Shown here: positions 1 through 4,659 of the stretch, piece by piece
Numbering within the stretch: position 1 is the first letter of the stretch
Layout of the letters: the number at the start of each line of letters is the position of its first letter
Assembly (NCBI GenBank): GCA_050731755.1
Contig: JBOHPP010000124.1
Span: 1-5,139 of the forward strand
Length of the DNA stretch: 5,139 nt
Direction of reading: 5' to 3'
Source of the DNA: JBOHPP01 sp050731755
GTDB taxonomy: Bacteria > Methylomirabilota > Methylomirabilia > Rokubacteriales > CSP1-6
Notes under the pieces: model-generated
The model's input: the letters and a program-made list of their open reading frames with translations, nothing else
Database searches by the model: none
What the model was told of the DNA's origin: nothing
Position numbers and translations under genes: made by a program

Positions 1-2
1 GC

Positions 3-392
3 CCGGCGGCCGAGGTGTGGCCGCGAGTCGAGCACCACCTCCGCGCGGTGGCCGAGCTGGCCGGCCACTTCGACGCGGTGATGCAGCGGGCCTGCCCGCG
101 CTTTGCCACCACGGCGGAGTGGCGGACCTACGTCAACGGTGAGGTCGACCGCGTCGTCCTGCTCGCCGCCCATCTCGAGCAGGCGTGGATCGAGGCCAAG
201 GCCACGGCCGACGACACCGTCCGGCGCGCGGCCAAGGCGCCGCGTGAGCGGTTGGACGAGGCGCGGGCGTTGACCGGCAAGCTGGCTACGTGCGCGCGTG
301 CTCACGGTACGACGCTGGAGCTGGCGTCGCTGTGGCGTGAAGTGGAGCGCCAGGTGCCGCGCCGCCAGGCCGAGATCCGGCTCCCACCTTAA
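3..392 (+). CDS. Hypothetical helical protein, 3' part of a gene cut by the window edge
   Basis: I do not recognise this protein. The frame is open to the left edge and ends with TAA at 390-392. A GTG at 15 could start a 125-residue protein, but no Shine-Dalgarno-like sequence precedes it, so the gene probably begins upstream of the window. The visible part is hydrophilic and rich in Ala, Arg and Glu, with no Gly-rich loops, Cys pairs, signal peptide or membrane segment. The pattern suggests a bundle of long amphipathic helices: one around residues 5-30 from the GTG, another around 36-85 containing alternating charged residues, and a last one around 95-120. Its third positions are strongly G/C, like the reductase genes that follow, which supports real coding. 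A gap of 44 bases separates it from the next gene on the same strand, so co-transcription is possible. No function is assigned. Confidence 0.6.
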   Translation, partial: PAAEVWPRVEHHLRAVAELAGHFDAVMQRACPRFATTAEWRTYVNGEVDRVVLLAAHLEQAWIEAKATADDTVRRAAKAPRERLDEARALTGKLATCARAHGTTLELASLWREVERQVPRRQAEIRLPP

Positions 393-436
393 GCTGCGCT
401 CGACATTCACAGGACGGCTGCGGTAAGGTCCCGGCC

Positions 437-1231
437 ATGGCACGATCACCCTTCTCACTCGAAGGCCGCACCGCCATCGTCACCGGCGGCGGCACCGGCA
501 TCGGGAAGTCCATCGCCCTCGAGTTCGCCAAGGCCGGCGCCGACGTCGCCGTCTGCAGCCGCAAGGCCGAGAACGTCGAGCCCGTGGCCAAGGCCGTGCG
601 CGATCTGGGGCGACGCGCCTTCGCCATGGTGGTGGACGTCCGGATCGAGGAGCAGGTGCAGGCGGTGGTGCAGCGGGCCGCCCACGAGTTCGGCCGGCTG
701 GACGTCATGGTCAACAACGCCGGCGCCTCCTTCCGGGCCAAGCCCCAGGACATCTCCGTGAACGGCTGGAACGCCGTCGTGGGCATCAACCTCAACGGGG
801 TCTTCCTGGGCTGCAAGTGGGCGTACCACCAGATGCAGAAGCAGGGCGGGGGCGGCGTGATCATCAACGTGGCGTCGATCGCCGGTGTCTACGGCTCCAC
901 GATGATGTCCCACTACGGCGCGGCCAAGGCCGCGGTCATCAACCTCACCCGCGCGCTGGCCGTCGCCTGGGCGCGCCAGGGGGTCCGCGTCAACTGCATC
1001 GCCCCCGGGCCCGTCGAGACCGAAGGCTATCTGGACGTGCTGCACAAGACGGATCCCGACGCGGAGGAGACGTACCGCGCCGTCGCCGCCCGGGTGGCCC
1101 TCGGTCGCTGGGGACGCGTGGAGGAGATCGCCTGGCCGGCGGTCTTTCTGGCCTCGGACGCGTCCTCGTTCATGACTGGTGAGACCATCGTCATCGACGG
1201 CGGGCCATCGCCGCGCGAGGCGGAGGGCTAG
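437..1231 (+). CDS. Classical SDR-family NAD(P)-dependent oxidoreductase
   Basis: This 264-residue protein has the normal length for a classical short-chain dehydrogenase, a cytosolic Rossmann-fold enzyme oxidising an alcohol or reducing a ketone. The cofactor loop TGGGTGIG is at residues 16-23 and NNAG at 93-96. The catalytic set is complete: Asn118, Ser147, Tyr160 and Lys164 (YGAAK), followed by the PG pair at 190-191 and the usual C-terminal VIDGG. The second strand ends in Cys-Ser-Arg (40-42) rather than an acidic residue, which in this family favours NADP(H) over NAD(H). The ATG at 437 is preceded by a weak TAAGGT at 424-429 and gives the expected N-terminus just before strand 1. It resembles FabG, gluconate 5-dehydrogenase and glucose dehydrogenase types, which cannot be told apart from sequence alone, so the substrate is left open. 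The RmlD-like gene follows after 10 bases. Confidence 0.93.
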   Translation: MARSPFSLEGRTAIVTGGGTGIGKSIALEFAKAGADVAVCSRKAENVEPVAKAVRDLGRRAFAMVVDVRIEEQVQAVVQRAAHEFGRLDVMVNNAGASFRAKPQDISVNGWNAVVGINLNGVFLGCKWAYHQMQKQGGGGVIINVASIAGVYGSTMMSHYGAAKAAVINLTRALAVAWARQGVRVNCIAPGPVETEGYLDVLHKTDPDAEETYRAVAARVALGRWGRVEEIAWPAVFLASDASSFMTGETIVIDGGPSPREAEG

Positions 1232-1241
1232 CGCCGCCCAC

Positions 1242-2159
1242 ATGCGGGCGCTGGTGATCGGCGCCTCCGGCCAGGTGGGCGCCGCGCTCCACGCCCGCCT
1301 TGCCGCCCGCGGCCACTCGGTGATTGGCACCCACGATCGGGTGCCTCAGCCCTCCACCCGTCCGCTTCAGATCACCGACGCCGCGGCGACCGAGAAGCTC
1401 ATCGCCGAGACCGCGTCCGACTGGGTCTTCTGCCCCGCCGGGCTCACCCACGTCGACTATTGCGAGGACCACCCCGACGAGGCCGTCCGCGTCAACTGTG
1501 ACGGGCCCGCGGTGGCCGCGCGCGCCGCGGCGCGCCGCCGGGCCGGGTTCGTCTACTACTCCACGGAGTACATCTTCGATGGCAGGTCGGGCCCCTATGC
1601 GGAGGATGATCCGCCCCATCCGATTTCGGTATACGGGCGGAGCAAGCTCGAGGGAGAGCGCGCCGTCAGCGACGCCAATCCCCACGCCCTCGTCCTCCGC
1701 ACCACCGTTGTGTACGGCCCCGAGCCGCAGGGCAAGAATTTCGTCTACCGGTTGGTGCGCCAGGCCCGGACGGGCGAGCGCGTCACGGTGCCGGCCGACC
1801 AGCGCTCGAGTCCCACCTACAATCAGGATCTCGCCGCGGCGGTCGTGGAATTGGCCGAGCGTGGGGTGAGCGGCGTGCTCCACGTGGCCGGCCCGATGGT
1901 GCTCGACCGACACGCCTTCGCCCTCGTGGCGTGCGACGTCTTCGGGCTCGACCGGTCTCTCATGGTCCCGGTCGCGACCGCCGAGCTGGGCCAGCGGGCC
2001 GCCCGCCCCCTCAACGCCGGCCTCAGGGTGAACCGCGCCCGCGCCCTGCTCACCGTCGGGCTGCTCGGCCCCCGGGAGGGGCTCACTGCGATGCGAAAGG
2101 CGGTGGAGAGGGCCGGTGCGGGAGGGGGTTCGGTTGACACCCCTGCGGCCCCTCTGTAG
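1242..2159 (+). CDS. RmlD-like extended SDR, putative dTDP-4-dehydrorhamnose reductase family
   Basis: This 305-residue extended SDR resembles RmlD, which reduces dTDP-4-keto-L-rhamnose with NAD(P)H. The cofactor loop GASGQVG is at residues 7-13. The RmlD-type stretch with THVDYCEDHP lies at 69-78, STEYIFDG at 107-114 (usually STDYVFDG, so Asp is replaced by Glu), and the catalytic YGRSK at 131-135. DQRSSPTY (186-193) and RPLNAGL (255-261) match substrate-domain positions of the family. I chose the ATG at 1242 because it begins directly at strand 1; an in-frame start at 1179 would add a 21-residue low-complexity tail overlapping the upstream gene. A GGAGGG at 1222-1227 lies inside the end of that gene, somewhat far from the start. 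No rmlA, rmlB or rmlC is nearby, so another nucleotide-sugar or MAT2B-like role is possible. Its last codons contain the tRNA promoter. Confidence 0.87.
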   Translation: MRALVIGASGQVGAALHARLAARGHSVIGTHDRVPQPSTRPLQITDAAATEKLIAETASDWVFCPAGLTHVDYCEDHPDEAVRVNCDGPAVAARAAARRRAGFVYYSTEYIFDGRSGPYAEDDPPHPISVYGRSKLEGERAVSDANPHALVLRTTVVYGPEPQGKNFVYRLVRQARTGERVTVPADQRSSPTYNQDLAAAVVELAERGVSGVLHVAGPMVLDRHAFALVACDVFGLDRSLMVPVATAELGQRAARPLNAGLRVNRARALLTVGLLGPREGLTAMRKAVERAGAGGGSVDTPAAPL

Positions 2160-2162
2160 CAT
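2134..2162 (+). promoter_or_regulatory. Sigma70-type promoter of the tRNA operon
   Basis: A perfect -35 hexamer TTGACA (2134-2139) is followed after exactly 17 bases by TAGCAT (2157-2162), which matches four of six bases of TATAAT. Transcription would begin near 2169, about 15 bases before tRNA-His. The promoter is inside the coding end of the RmlD-like gene, and TAG of the -10 box is that gene's stop codon. The assignment is from consensus match and position; no start site was measured. Confidence 0.75.
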
Positions 2163-2166
2163 GAAC

Positions 2167-2182
2167 CGTCACCCCGGTGACG
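2167..2182. repeat. Palindrome in the tRNA-His leader
   Basis: CGTCACC (2167-2173) is the reverse complement of GGTGACG (2176-2182), with only CC between them, so a 6-bp hairpin with a four-base loop is feasible. GGTGAC recurs at 2184-2189 as the 5' acceptor strand of tRNA-His, so the leader could also pair with the tRNA itself. It sits at or just after the predicted transcription start. Confidence 0.5.
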
Positions 2183-2183
2183 C

Positions 2184-2261
2184 GGTGACCGTAGCTCAAG
2201 TGGTTAGAGCACTGGACTGTGGCTCCAGGGGTTGAGGGTTCGATTCCCTTCGGTCACCCCA
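2184..2261 (+). tRNA. tRNA-His (anticodon GTG)
   Basis: The acceptor stem pairs GTGACCG (2185-2191) with CGGTCAC (2251-2257). The anticodon stem CTGGA/TCCAG encloses the loop CTGTGGC, giving anticodon GTG, which reads the His codons CAC and CAU. The histidine identity pair is present: an encoded G-1 at 2184 opposite C73 at 2258. CCA is encoded at 2259-2261. The D-arm and the T-loop TTCGATT are normal. It is the first gene of a three-tRNA operon, behind a strong promoter. Confidence 0.96.
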
Positions 2262-2280
2262 GTTCTCGATTCGAGCGGGC

Positions 2281-2357
2281 GCGCCTGTAGCTCAGTTGGA
2301 TAGAGCGTTGGCCTCCGAAGCCAAAGGCCGCAGGTTCGACTCCTGCCAGGCGCACCA
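2281..2357 (+). tRNA. tRNA-Arg (anticodon CCG)
   Basis: The acceptor stem GCGCCTG (2281-2287) pairs fully with CAGGCGC (2347-2353); the discriminator is A2354 and CCA is encoded at 2355-2357. The anticodon stem TTGGC/GCCAA encloses CTCCGAA, giving CCG, which reads the arginine codon CGG. The T-arm GCAGG-TTCGACT-CCTGC is intact. A 19-base spacer separates it from tRNA-His. A dedicated CGG reader fits a genome rich in G-ending codons. Confidence 0.96.
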
Positions 2358-2368
2358 TTCGGCAGCGC

Positions 2369-2444
<76 letters not shown>

Positions 2445-2461
2445 ATCACGTCGCGGGGTTA

Positions 2462-2485
2462 GCGGGCACCTCACCGGGTGCCCGC
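2462..2485 (+). terminator. Strong GC hairpin after tRNA-Lys, possible operon terminator
   Basis: GCGGGCACC (2462-2470) and GGTGCCCGC (2477-2485) form a perfect 9-bp stem with a six-base loop, 17 bases after the tRNA-Lys CCA end. No T-run follows, so it is not a textbook intrinsic terminator; it may act as a U-less terminator or as a barrier to 3' exonucleases during tRNA processing. AGCGGG at 2461-2466 can alternatively pair with CCCGCT at 2489-2494. Confidence 0.5.
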
Positions 2486-2491
2486 GGTCCC

Positions 2492-2516
2492 GCTGACGCC
2501 ACGCTGACGGTTTCCG
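2492..2516. repeat. Left copy of the 22-bp direct repeat
   Basis: The block beginning GCTGACGCCACGCTGACGG and continuing TTT (2492-2513) recurs exactly at 4476-4497; both copies then continue with CCG, the right copy after one extra T. Within it GCTGACG occurs twice with an 11-base period. It lies between the tRNA-Lys hairpin and the integrase remnant, so it is a candidate attachment or integrase-binding site of the island, or a recombination scar. Confidence 0.7.
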
Positions 2517-2587
2517 ACCAAGCAACCTCTCCCTTCACCCTCCCGGCTGAACGCCGCTTCTGCAATTCGGCTCGGGTCCTCTCCGCC

Positions 2588-2950
2588 CTCCGTGAGGTGG
2601 ATCTCCTCCCGCCTGTCCTCCGCGCCCTGGAGCGGCAGCGGCTTGTGGCCGGCGGGAGCGATCTCGTCTTCCCGAACTCCCGCGGCACCTACATGCGTCT
2701 CGAGAACCTCCGGCACCGCGTCTGGTACCCGGCGCTCGAAAAGGCGAAGCTCGAGAAGCGCGACCTCTACACGACGCGGCACACCTTCGCGACCCATGCC
2801 CTCGCGGCAGGCGAGGATCCCGGCTGGGTAGCCAAGATGCTCGGCCACACGACGCTCCAGATGATCTTCACGACCTACTACCGATACCTGCCCAATCTCG
2901 TGCGGCGGGATGGGACATTGCTTGCGAAGCGCCTGGGGCGGTTGCGGTGA
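2588..2950 (+). pseudogene. Tyrosine recombinase (phage-type integrase) C-terminal catalytic fragment
   Basis: Only the last part of an integrase remains, about 117 residues from a GTG at 2597, against some 300-400 for a complete enzyme. Family resemblance starts at REVDLLPP around 2588. Counting from the GTG, the catalytic second Arg is R61 in TTRHTF, where Tyr58 takes the usual His place of HxLRH. GH is at 83-84 and the nucleophile is most likely Tyr94 in TTYYRY. The N-terminal DNA-binding domains, the first catalytic Arg and the beta-hairpin Lys are absent. The frame stays open upstream through the 22-bp repeat, but that stretch does not look like integrase and offers no ATG, GTG or TTG start. 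The remnant therefore should not recombine DNA. Its place just after tRNA-Lys suggests it once drove integration of the neighbouring cargo. Confidence 0.85.
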
Positions 2951-2984
2951 GCGGAGTACCCGGCACGCGATCCGGCGCCCTCCT

Positions 2985-3013
2985 TTGACGTACACACTCA
3001 GGGTGTGTATGCT
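2985..3013 (+). promoter_or_regulatory. Promoter of the toxin-antitoxin operon
   Basis: TTGACG (2985-2990) and TATGCT (3008-3013) are separated by exactly 17 bases, a good sigma70-type match placed just upstream of the antitoxin gene. The predicted start is near 3020, leaving a leader of only about 23 bases that contains the ribosome binding site. The assignment rests on consensus and position. Confidence 0.75.
2991..3009. promoter_or_regulatory. Palindromic operator for autoregulation of the toxin-antitoxin operon
   Basis: TACACAC (2991-2997) and GTGTGTA (3003-3009) are perfect inverted half-sites around TCAGG. The palindrome fills the spacer between -35 and -10 and overlaps the -10 box. 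Ribbon-helix-helix antitoxins bind such sites as dimers, and toxin-antitoxin complexes repress their own promoters, so this is very likely the binding site of the adjacent antitoxin. That link is inferred. Confidence 0.72.
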
Positions 3014-3019
3014 GAGGTC

Positions 3020-3043
3020 ATGGCAAAGGAGGTTCAACGATAA
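3020..3043 (+). other. Seven-codon leader ORF carrying the RBS, possibly coupled to the antitoxin start
   Basis: ATG at 3020 opens a frame encoding MAKEVQR and stops at TAA 3041-3043, whose last A is the first base of the antitoxin ATG (TAATG). The Shine-Dalgarno sequence AAAGGAGGT (3025-3033) lies inside it. The predicted transcription start falls at or next to this ATG, so it could be read as a leaderless ORF. It may equally be fortuitous, because the strong RBS alone can start the antitoxin. Confidence 0.3.
3025..3033 (+). promoter_or_regulatory. Strong ribosome binding site of the antitoxin gene
   Basis: AAAGGAGGT is a near-perfect anti-16S match, nine bases before the ATG at 3043. It fixes that start and predicts high antitoxin synthesis relative to the toxin, whose own site is much weaker. 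Confidence 0.85.
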
Positions 3044-3288
3044 TGCATAAGCGGGTGAACGTCACGCTCCCGGAGGAGACGATCCGGCTCATTGATCGGT
3101 CCGCCAACCACGGGAACCGCAGCCGCTTCATCGACGAAGCAGTGAGGCACTTCGTGCGCTCGCATGGGCGAACACAGCTCAGGCGGCTCCTTGAGGAGGG
3201 CGCCGAACGACGTGCGGCGCGAGACCTCGCGATCGCGGAGGAGTGGTTCCCGGTGGACAAGGACGCATGGCGAAAGCGACGAAAGTAA
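3043..3288 (+). CDS. Ribbon-helix-helix antitoxin (MazE role) of a type II toxin-antitoxin pair
   Basis: This 81-residue protein should be the labile antitoxin that neutralises the downstream MazF-like toxin and represses the operon. Residues 3-9 (KRVNVTL) form the DNA-contacting beta strand of a ribbon-helix-helix domain. Helix A runs over about 10-21 (PEETIRLIDRSA), and helix B over about 26-39 (RSRFIDEAVRHFVR) after the turn NHGN. The charged C-terminal part (43-81) is probably a flexible helix plus tail; AEEWFPVDKDAW at 65-76 resembles the toxin-binding tail seen in antitoxins partnered with MazF. The start is certain from the strong RBS nine bases upstream. The stop (TAA, 3286-3288) lies inside the toxin gene, giving a 22-base overlap typical of co-translated pairs. 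A palindrome in its promoter fits autorepression. It is not the AbrB-fold MazE of E. coli. Confidence 0.9.
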   Translation: MHKRVNVTLPEETIRLIDRSANHGNRSRFIDEAVRHFVRSHGRTQLRRLLEEGAERRAARDLAIAEEWFPVDKDAWRKRRK

Positions 3289-3638
3289 CCCAGCCCCGGC
3301 GCGGTGAGGTGTACCTCGTGAGCCTTGATCCCACAGTTGGCGCAGAGATCAGGAAGACTCGCCCAGCGGTCATCGTGCAGAACGACCCCGCGAACCGCCG
3401 GAGTCCCGTCACCATTGTGGCGGCGGTTACCTCGCAATTCGAGGAGCCGCTCTACCCTACGGAGGTTCTGGTGGGAGCCCCGGAGGGAGGGCTTACTGTG
3501 GACTCCGTGGTGCTCCTGAACCAGATCCGCTCGGTAGACAAGGGCCGGCTGGTCCGCCGGCTCGGTGTATTGAAGACCGAGACCATGAAGGAGATCGACA
3601 GGGCGCTCCTCCTGAGTCTCGGGCTGGTTGAGATATGA
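3267..3638 (+). CDS. mazF: MazF/PemK-family endoribonuclease toxin
   Basis: This 123-residue protein has the usual size of MazF toxins, which cut single-stranded RNA, mostly mRNA, at short sequence motifs in the cytoplasm and arrest growth when free of antitoxin. RRGEVYLVSLDPT (11-23) is the first-strand signature. KTRPAVIVQND (30-40) contains the conserved Arg32, and VAAVTS (51-56) the conserved Thr55; these correspond by position to the catalytic Arg and Thr of Bacillus MazF. LLNQIRSVDKGRL (83-95) is the family's second hallmark. All expected motifs are present, so the toxin appears functional. I prefer the ATG at 3267, which gives a short lead before strand 1; a GTG at 3243 would extend it by eight residues. 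The gene overlaps the antitoxin gene by 22 bases, and GGTGGA at 3252-3257 or AAGGA at 3259-3263 could serve as a weak RBS. The RNA target cannot be predicted. Confidence 0.95.
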   Translation: MAKATKVTQPRRGEVYLVSLDPTVGAEIRKTRPAVIVQNDPANRRSPVTIVAAVTSQFEEPLYPTEVLVGAPEGGLTVDSVVLLNQIRSVDKGRLVRRLGVLKTETMKEIDRALLLSLGLVEI

Positions 3639-3681
3639 CGAGGATCCTCCGCGACGTGCCGAAGCGAGGCCGGCGCTGTAG

Positions 3682-3792
3682 ACGCGGGCGGGGAAGACGC
3701 TGAGGACCGAGAGAAGGTCGGAGTTTTGCATCTACTGCCGTACGGCAAAGGCAGACACGAGAGATCACGTTCCGCCGGACCTGCTCTTCCCT
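3682..3792 (+). pseudogene. HNH-like zinc-binding N-terminal fragment, joined in frame to the next gene
   Basis: The frame opens after a TAG at 3679-3681. It encodes FCIYCRTAKAD around 3724-3756, then TRDHVPPDLLFP around 3757-3792. A CxxC pair followed about a dozen residues later by DHVPP and LFP is the start of a recognised HNH-endonuclease-like family, where a second Cys pair and further His/Asn residues normally follow. Here those are missing: directly after LFP the sequence changes to SPLVELYLRLNG, which looks like the N-terminus of a different protein. There is no ATG, GTG or TTG between the upstream stop and the first Cys; CTG at 3700 is the only near-start. I read this as the remnant of an HNH gene whose remainder was deleted, fusing it to its neighbour. 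It could alternatively be a genuine small zinc-ribbon domain. Confidence 0.5.
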
Positions 3793-4405
3793 TCGCCCCT
3801 CGTCGAGCTATACTTGAGGCTCAACGGCTACTTCTGTATCAGGAACTATCTCCAGCATCGCTTCGGTCTGGAGACGGAGTCCGACGTCTTAGCTCTGCGG
3901 ATGCCCCATCAGCAGGAGGAGCTGCCGGACGGACAGGTGCAGCCGAACGATGATCGCCTCGTCTTGCCTAAGTCGCCGGCCATGGCCGATTGCGTCATTG
4001 CTGAGGTGAAGGAACCGGCAGTCGAGTTCAACAAGTCGACGCGTGGGCCGGAAGGGTGTAAGGCGGATTGCGCAAGCGGCACGGATGTTCGGCGTACTCG
4101 CCGACGAACTGTTTGAGAAAGACGGCAGTGGCTGGGTGATTTGTGAGGAACTCCACCGCGCGATCAACACGCCGGACTGGTCGGCCATTCCGACAGCCGT
4201 AGTGGCTAAGGAACATGTGACGATTCGAATGATAGCCTTTGCGCCACGCGAGGCCCAGCTCGCCACGCGGCGGGCGTGCATCGACCTTGAGCACGTCCTC
4301 GACTTCGTCCGGGGGCGCATGAAGCCGGCGAGAGCGTGCAGCGAGTATCGGGGACCACAGGTTTCACCGTGGCGGGGTACCACGGGGCGGGCGGAGTGCA
4401 AGTGA
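3793..4405 (+). pseudogene. Frameshifted PD-(D/E)XK-like hypothetical protein
   Basis: Two overlapping frames together read as one protein. The first (from about 3793; stop TGA at 4114-4116) gives VELYLRLNGYF, an ESDVLALRMP segment, then CVIAEVKEP and VEFNKSTRGPEG. A D (codon 3883-3885) and a later ExK (Glu 4003-4005, Lys 4009-4011) match the order and spacing of a PD-(D/E)XK nuclease core. After GAAGGG at 4051-4056 one extra base, probably T4057, shifts the reading; the next frame continues smoothly with RIAQAARMFGVLADELF and runs to TGA 4403-4405. That half is mixed alpha/beta, with IRMIAFAP and DLEHVLDFV segments. I recall similar uncharacterised proteins but cannot name a family. The frame is fused to the HNH-like fragment upstream and lacks a good start of its own. 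It is probably inactive, unless the extra base is a sequencing error. Confidence 0.6.
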
Positions 4406-4475
4406 GGATCGAGAGGGCGCCCGGGAAGTTGTGATCGCCGGGCGACGCCATGCGCTGTTACTGGGAGTTCTCGTT

Positions 4476-4501
4476 GCTGACGCCACGCTGACGGTTTTCC
4501 G
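4476..4501. repeat. Right copy of the 22-bp direct repeat
   Basis: Bases 4476-4497 are identical to 2492-2513; after one additional T both copies continue with CCG. Direct orientation and placement about 70 bases after the pseudogene make it a candidate right boundary of the integrase-toxin-antitoxin island. Flanking sequence beyond the repeat is not shared with the left copy. Confidence 0.7.
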
Positions 4502-4538
4502 GGGATTCCACGGGATTCCCCGGGACGCGCCGGCCGAG

Positions 4539-4551
4539 CTACGCCGCGTAG
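4539..4551. repeat. Short perfect palindrome
   Basis: CTACGC and GCGTAG flank a single central C, giving a 13-base palindrome. It could be a protein-binding site or part of a recombination site. There is no adjacent gene start to support a regulatory role. Confidence 0.3.
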
Positions 4552-4624
4552 GCGGCTGATTTTTGATGATTCAGGACCACCCGGGACAGGACGCCAACGC
4601 GCCTCTTACTGAGTCTCGCGTAAT

Positions 4625-4659
4625 ACAGTGACACTACACTCAAAAAGAAAGCCCACTGT
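4625..4659. repeat. Inverted repeat around the transposase stop codon
   Basis: ACAGTG (4625-4630) is the reverse complement of CACTGT (4654-4659), and AGTGACACT at 4627-4635 is itself palindromic. These lie at the 3' end of the transposase gene and may be part of the insertion-sequence terminal inverted repeat or a weak transcription end. The other end of the element is outside the window, so the terminal repeat cannot be verified. Confidence 0.3.

Larger units (their letters stand above)
4406..4639. other. Non-coding junction between the island and the IS630 copy
   Basis: I see no gene here. It holds the right 22-bp repeat (4476-4501), then GGGATTCC twice (4502-4509 and 4512-4519) within a GGGGA...TCCCC arrangement, then the palindrome CTACGCCGCGTAG (4539-4551), and an AT-rich end approaching the transposase stop. 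Some of 4600-4639 should belong to the insertion-sequence end. The density of short repeats fits a recombination junction. Confidence 0.5.

Noticed and set aside
1179..1241. Upstream in-frame start extending the RmlD-like protein by 21 residues
   Set aside because: The extension overlaps the end of the SDR gene, is Arg/Ser/Ala-rich, and precedes a natural Rossmann N-terminus starting at the ATG at 1242.
455..1330. Long - strand open frame opposite the SDR gene (291 codons)
   Set aside because: It is the antisense shadow of a gene with complete SDR motifs; its translation is low-complexity, rich in Gly, Asp, His and Val, with no recognisable domain, as expected in GC-rich DNA.
1191..2162. Long - strand open frame opposite the RmlD-like gene (323 codons)
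   Set aside because: Same reason: the + strand carries all RmlD-type motifs, while the antisense product has none.
3243..3266. GTG start extending MazF by eight residues
   Set aside because: The extension MVPGGQGR is unlike MazF N-termini, and the ATG at 3267 gives the usual lead length, although GGAGGA just before the GTG leaves some doubt.
3889..4401. 170-codon - strand open frame opposite the broken nuclease-like gene
   Set aside because: I considered it because the + strand is frameshifted, but its translation shows no motif, whereas the two + strand frames join into coherent protein with a D...ExK pattern.
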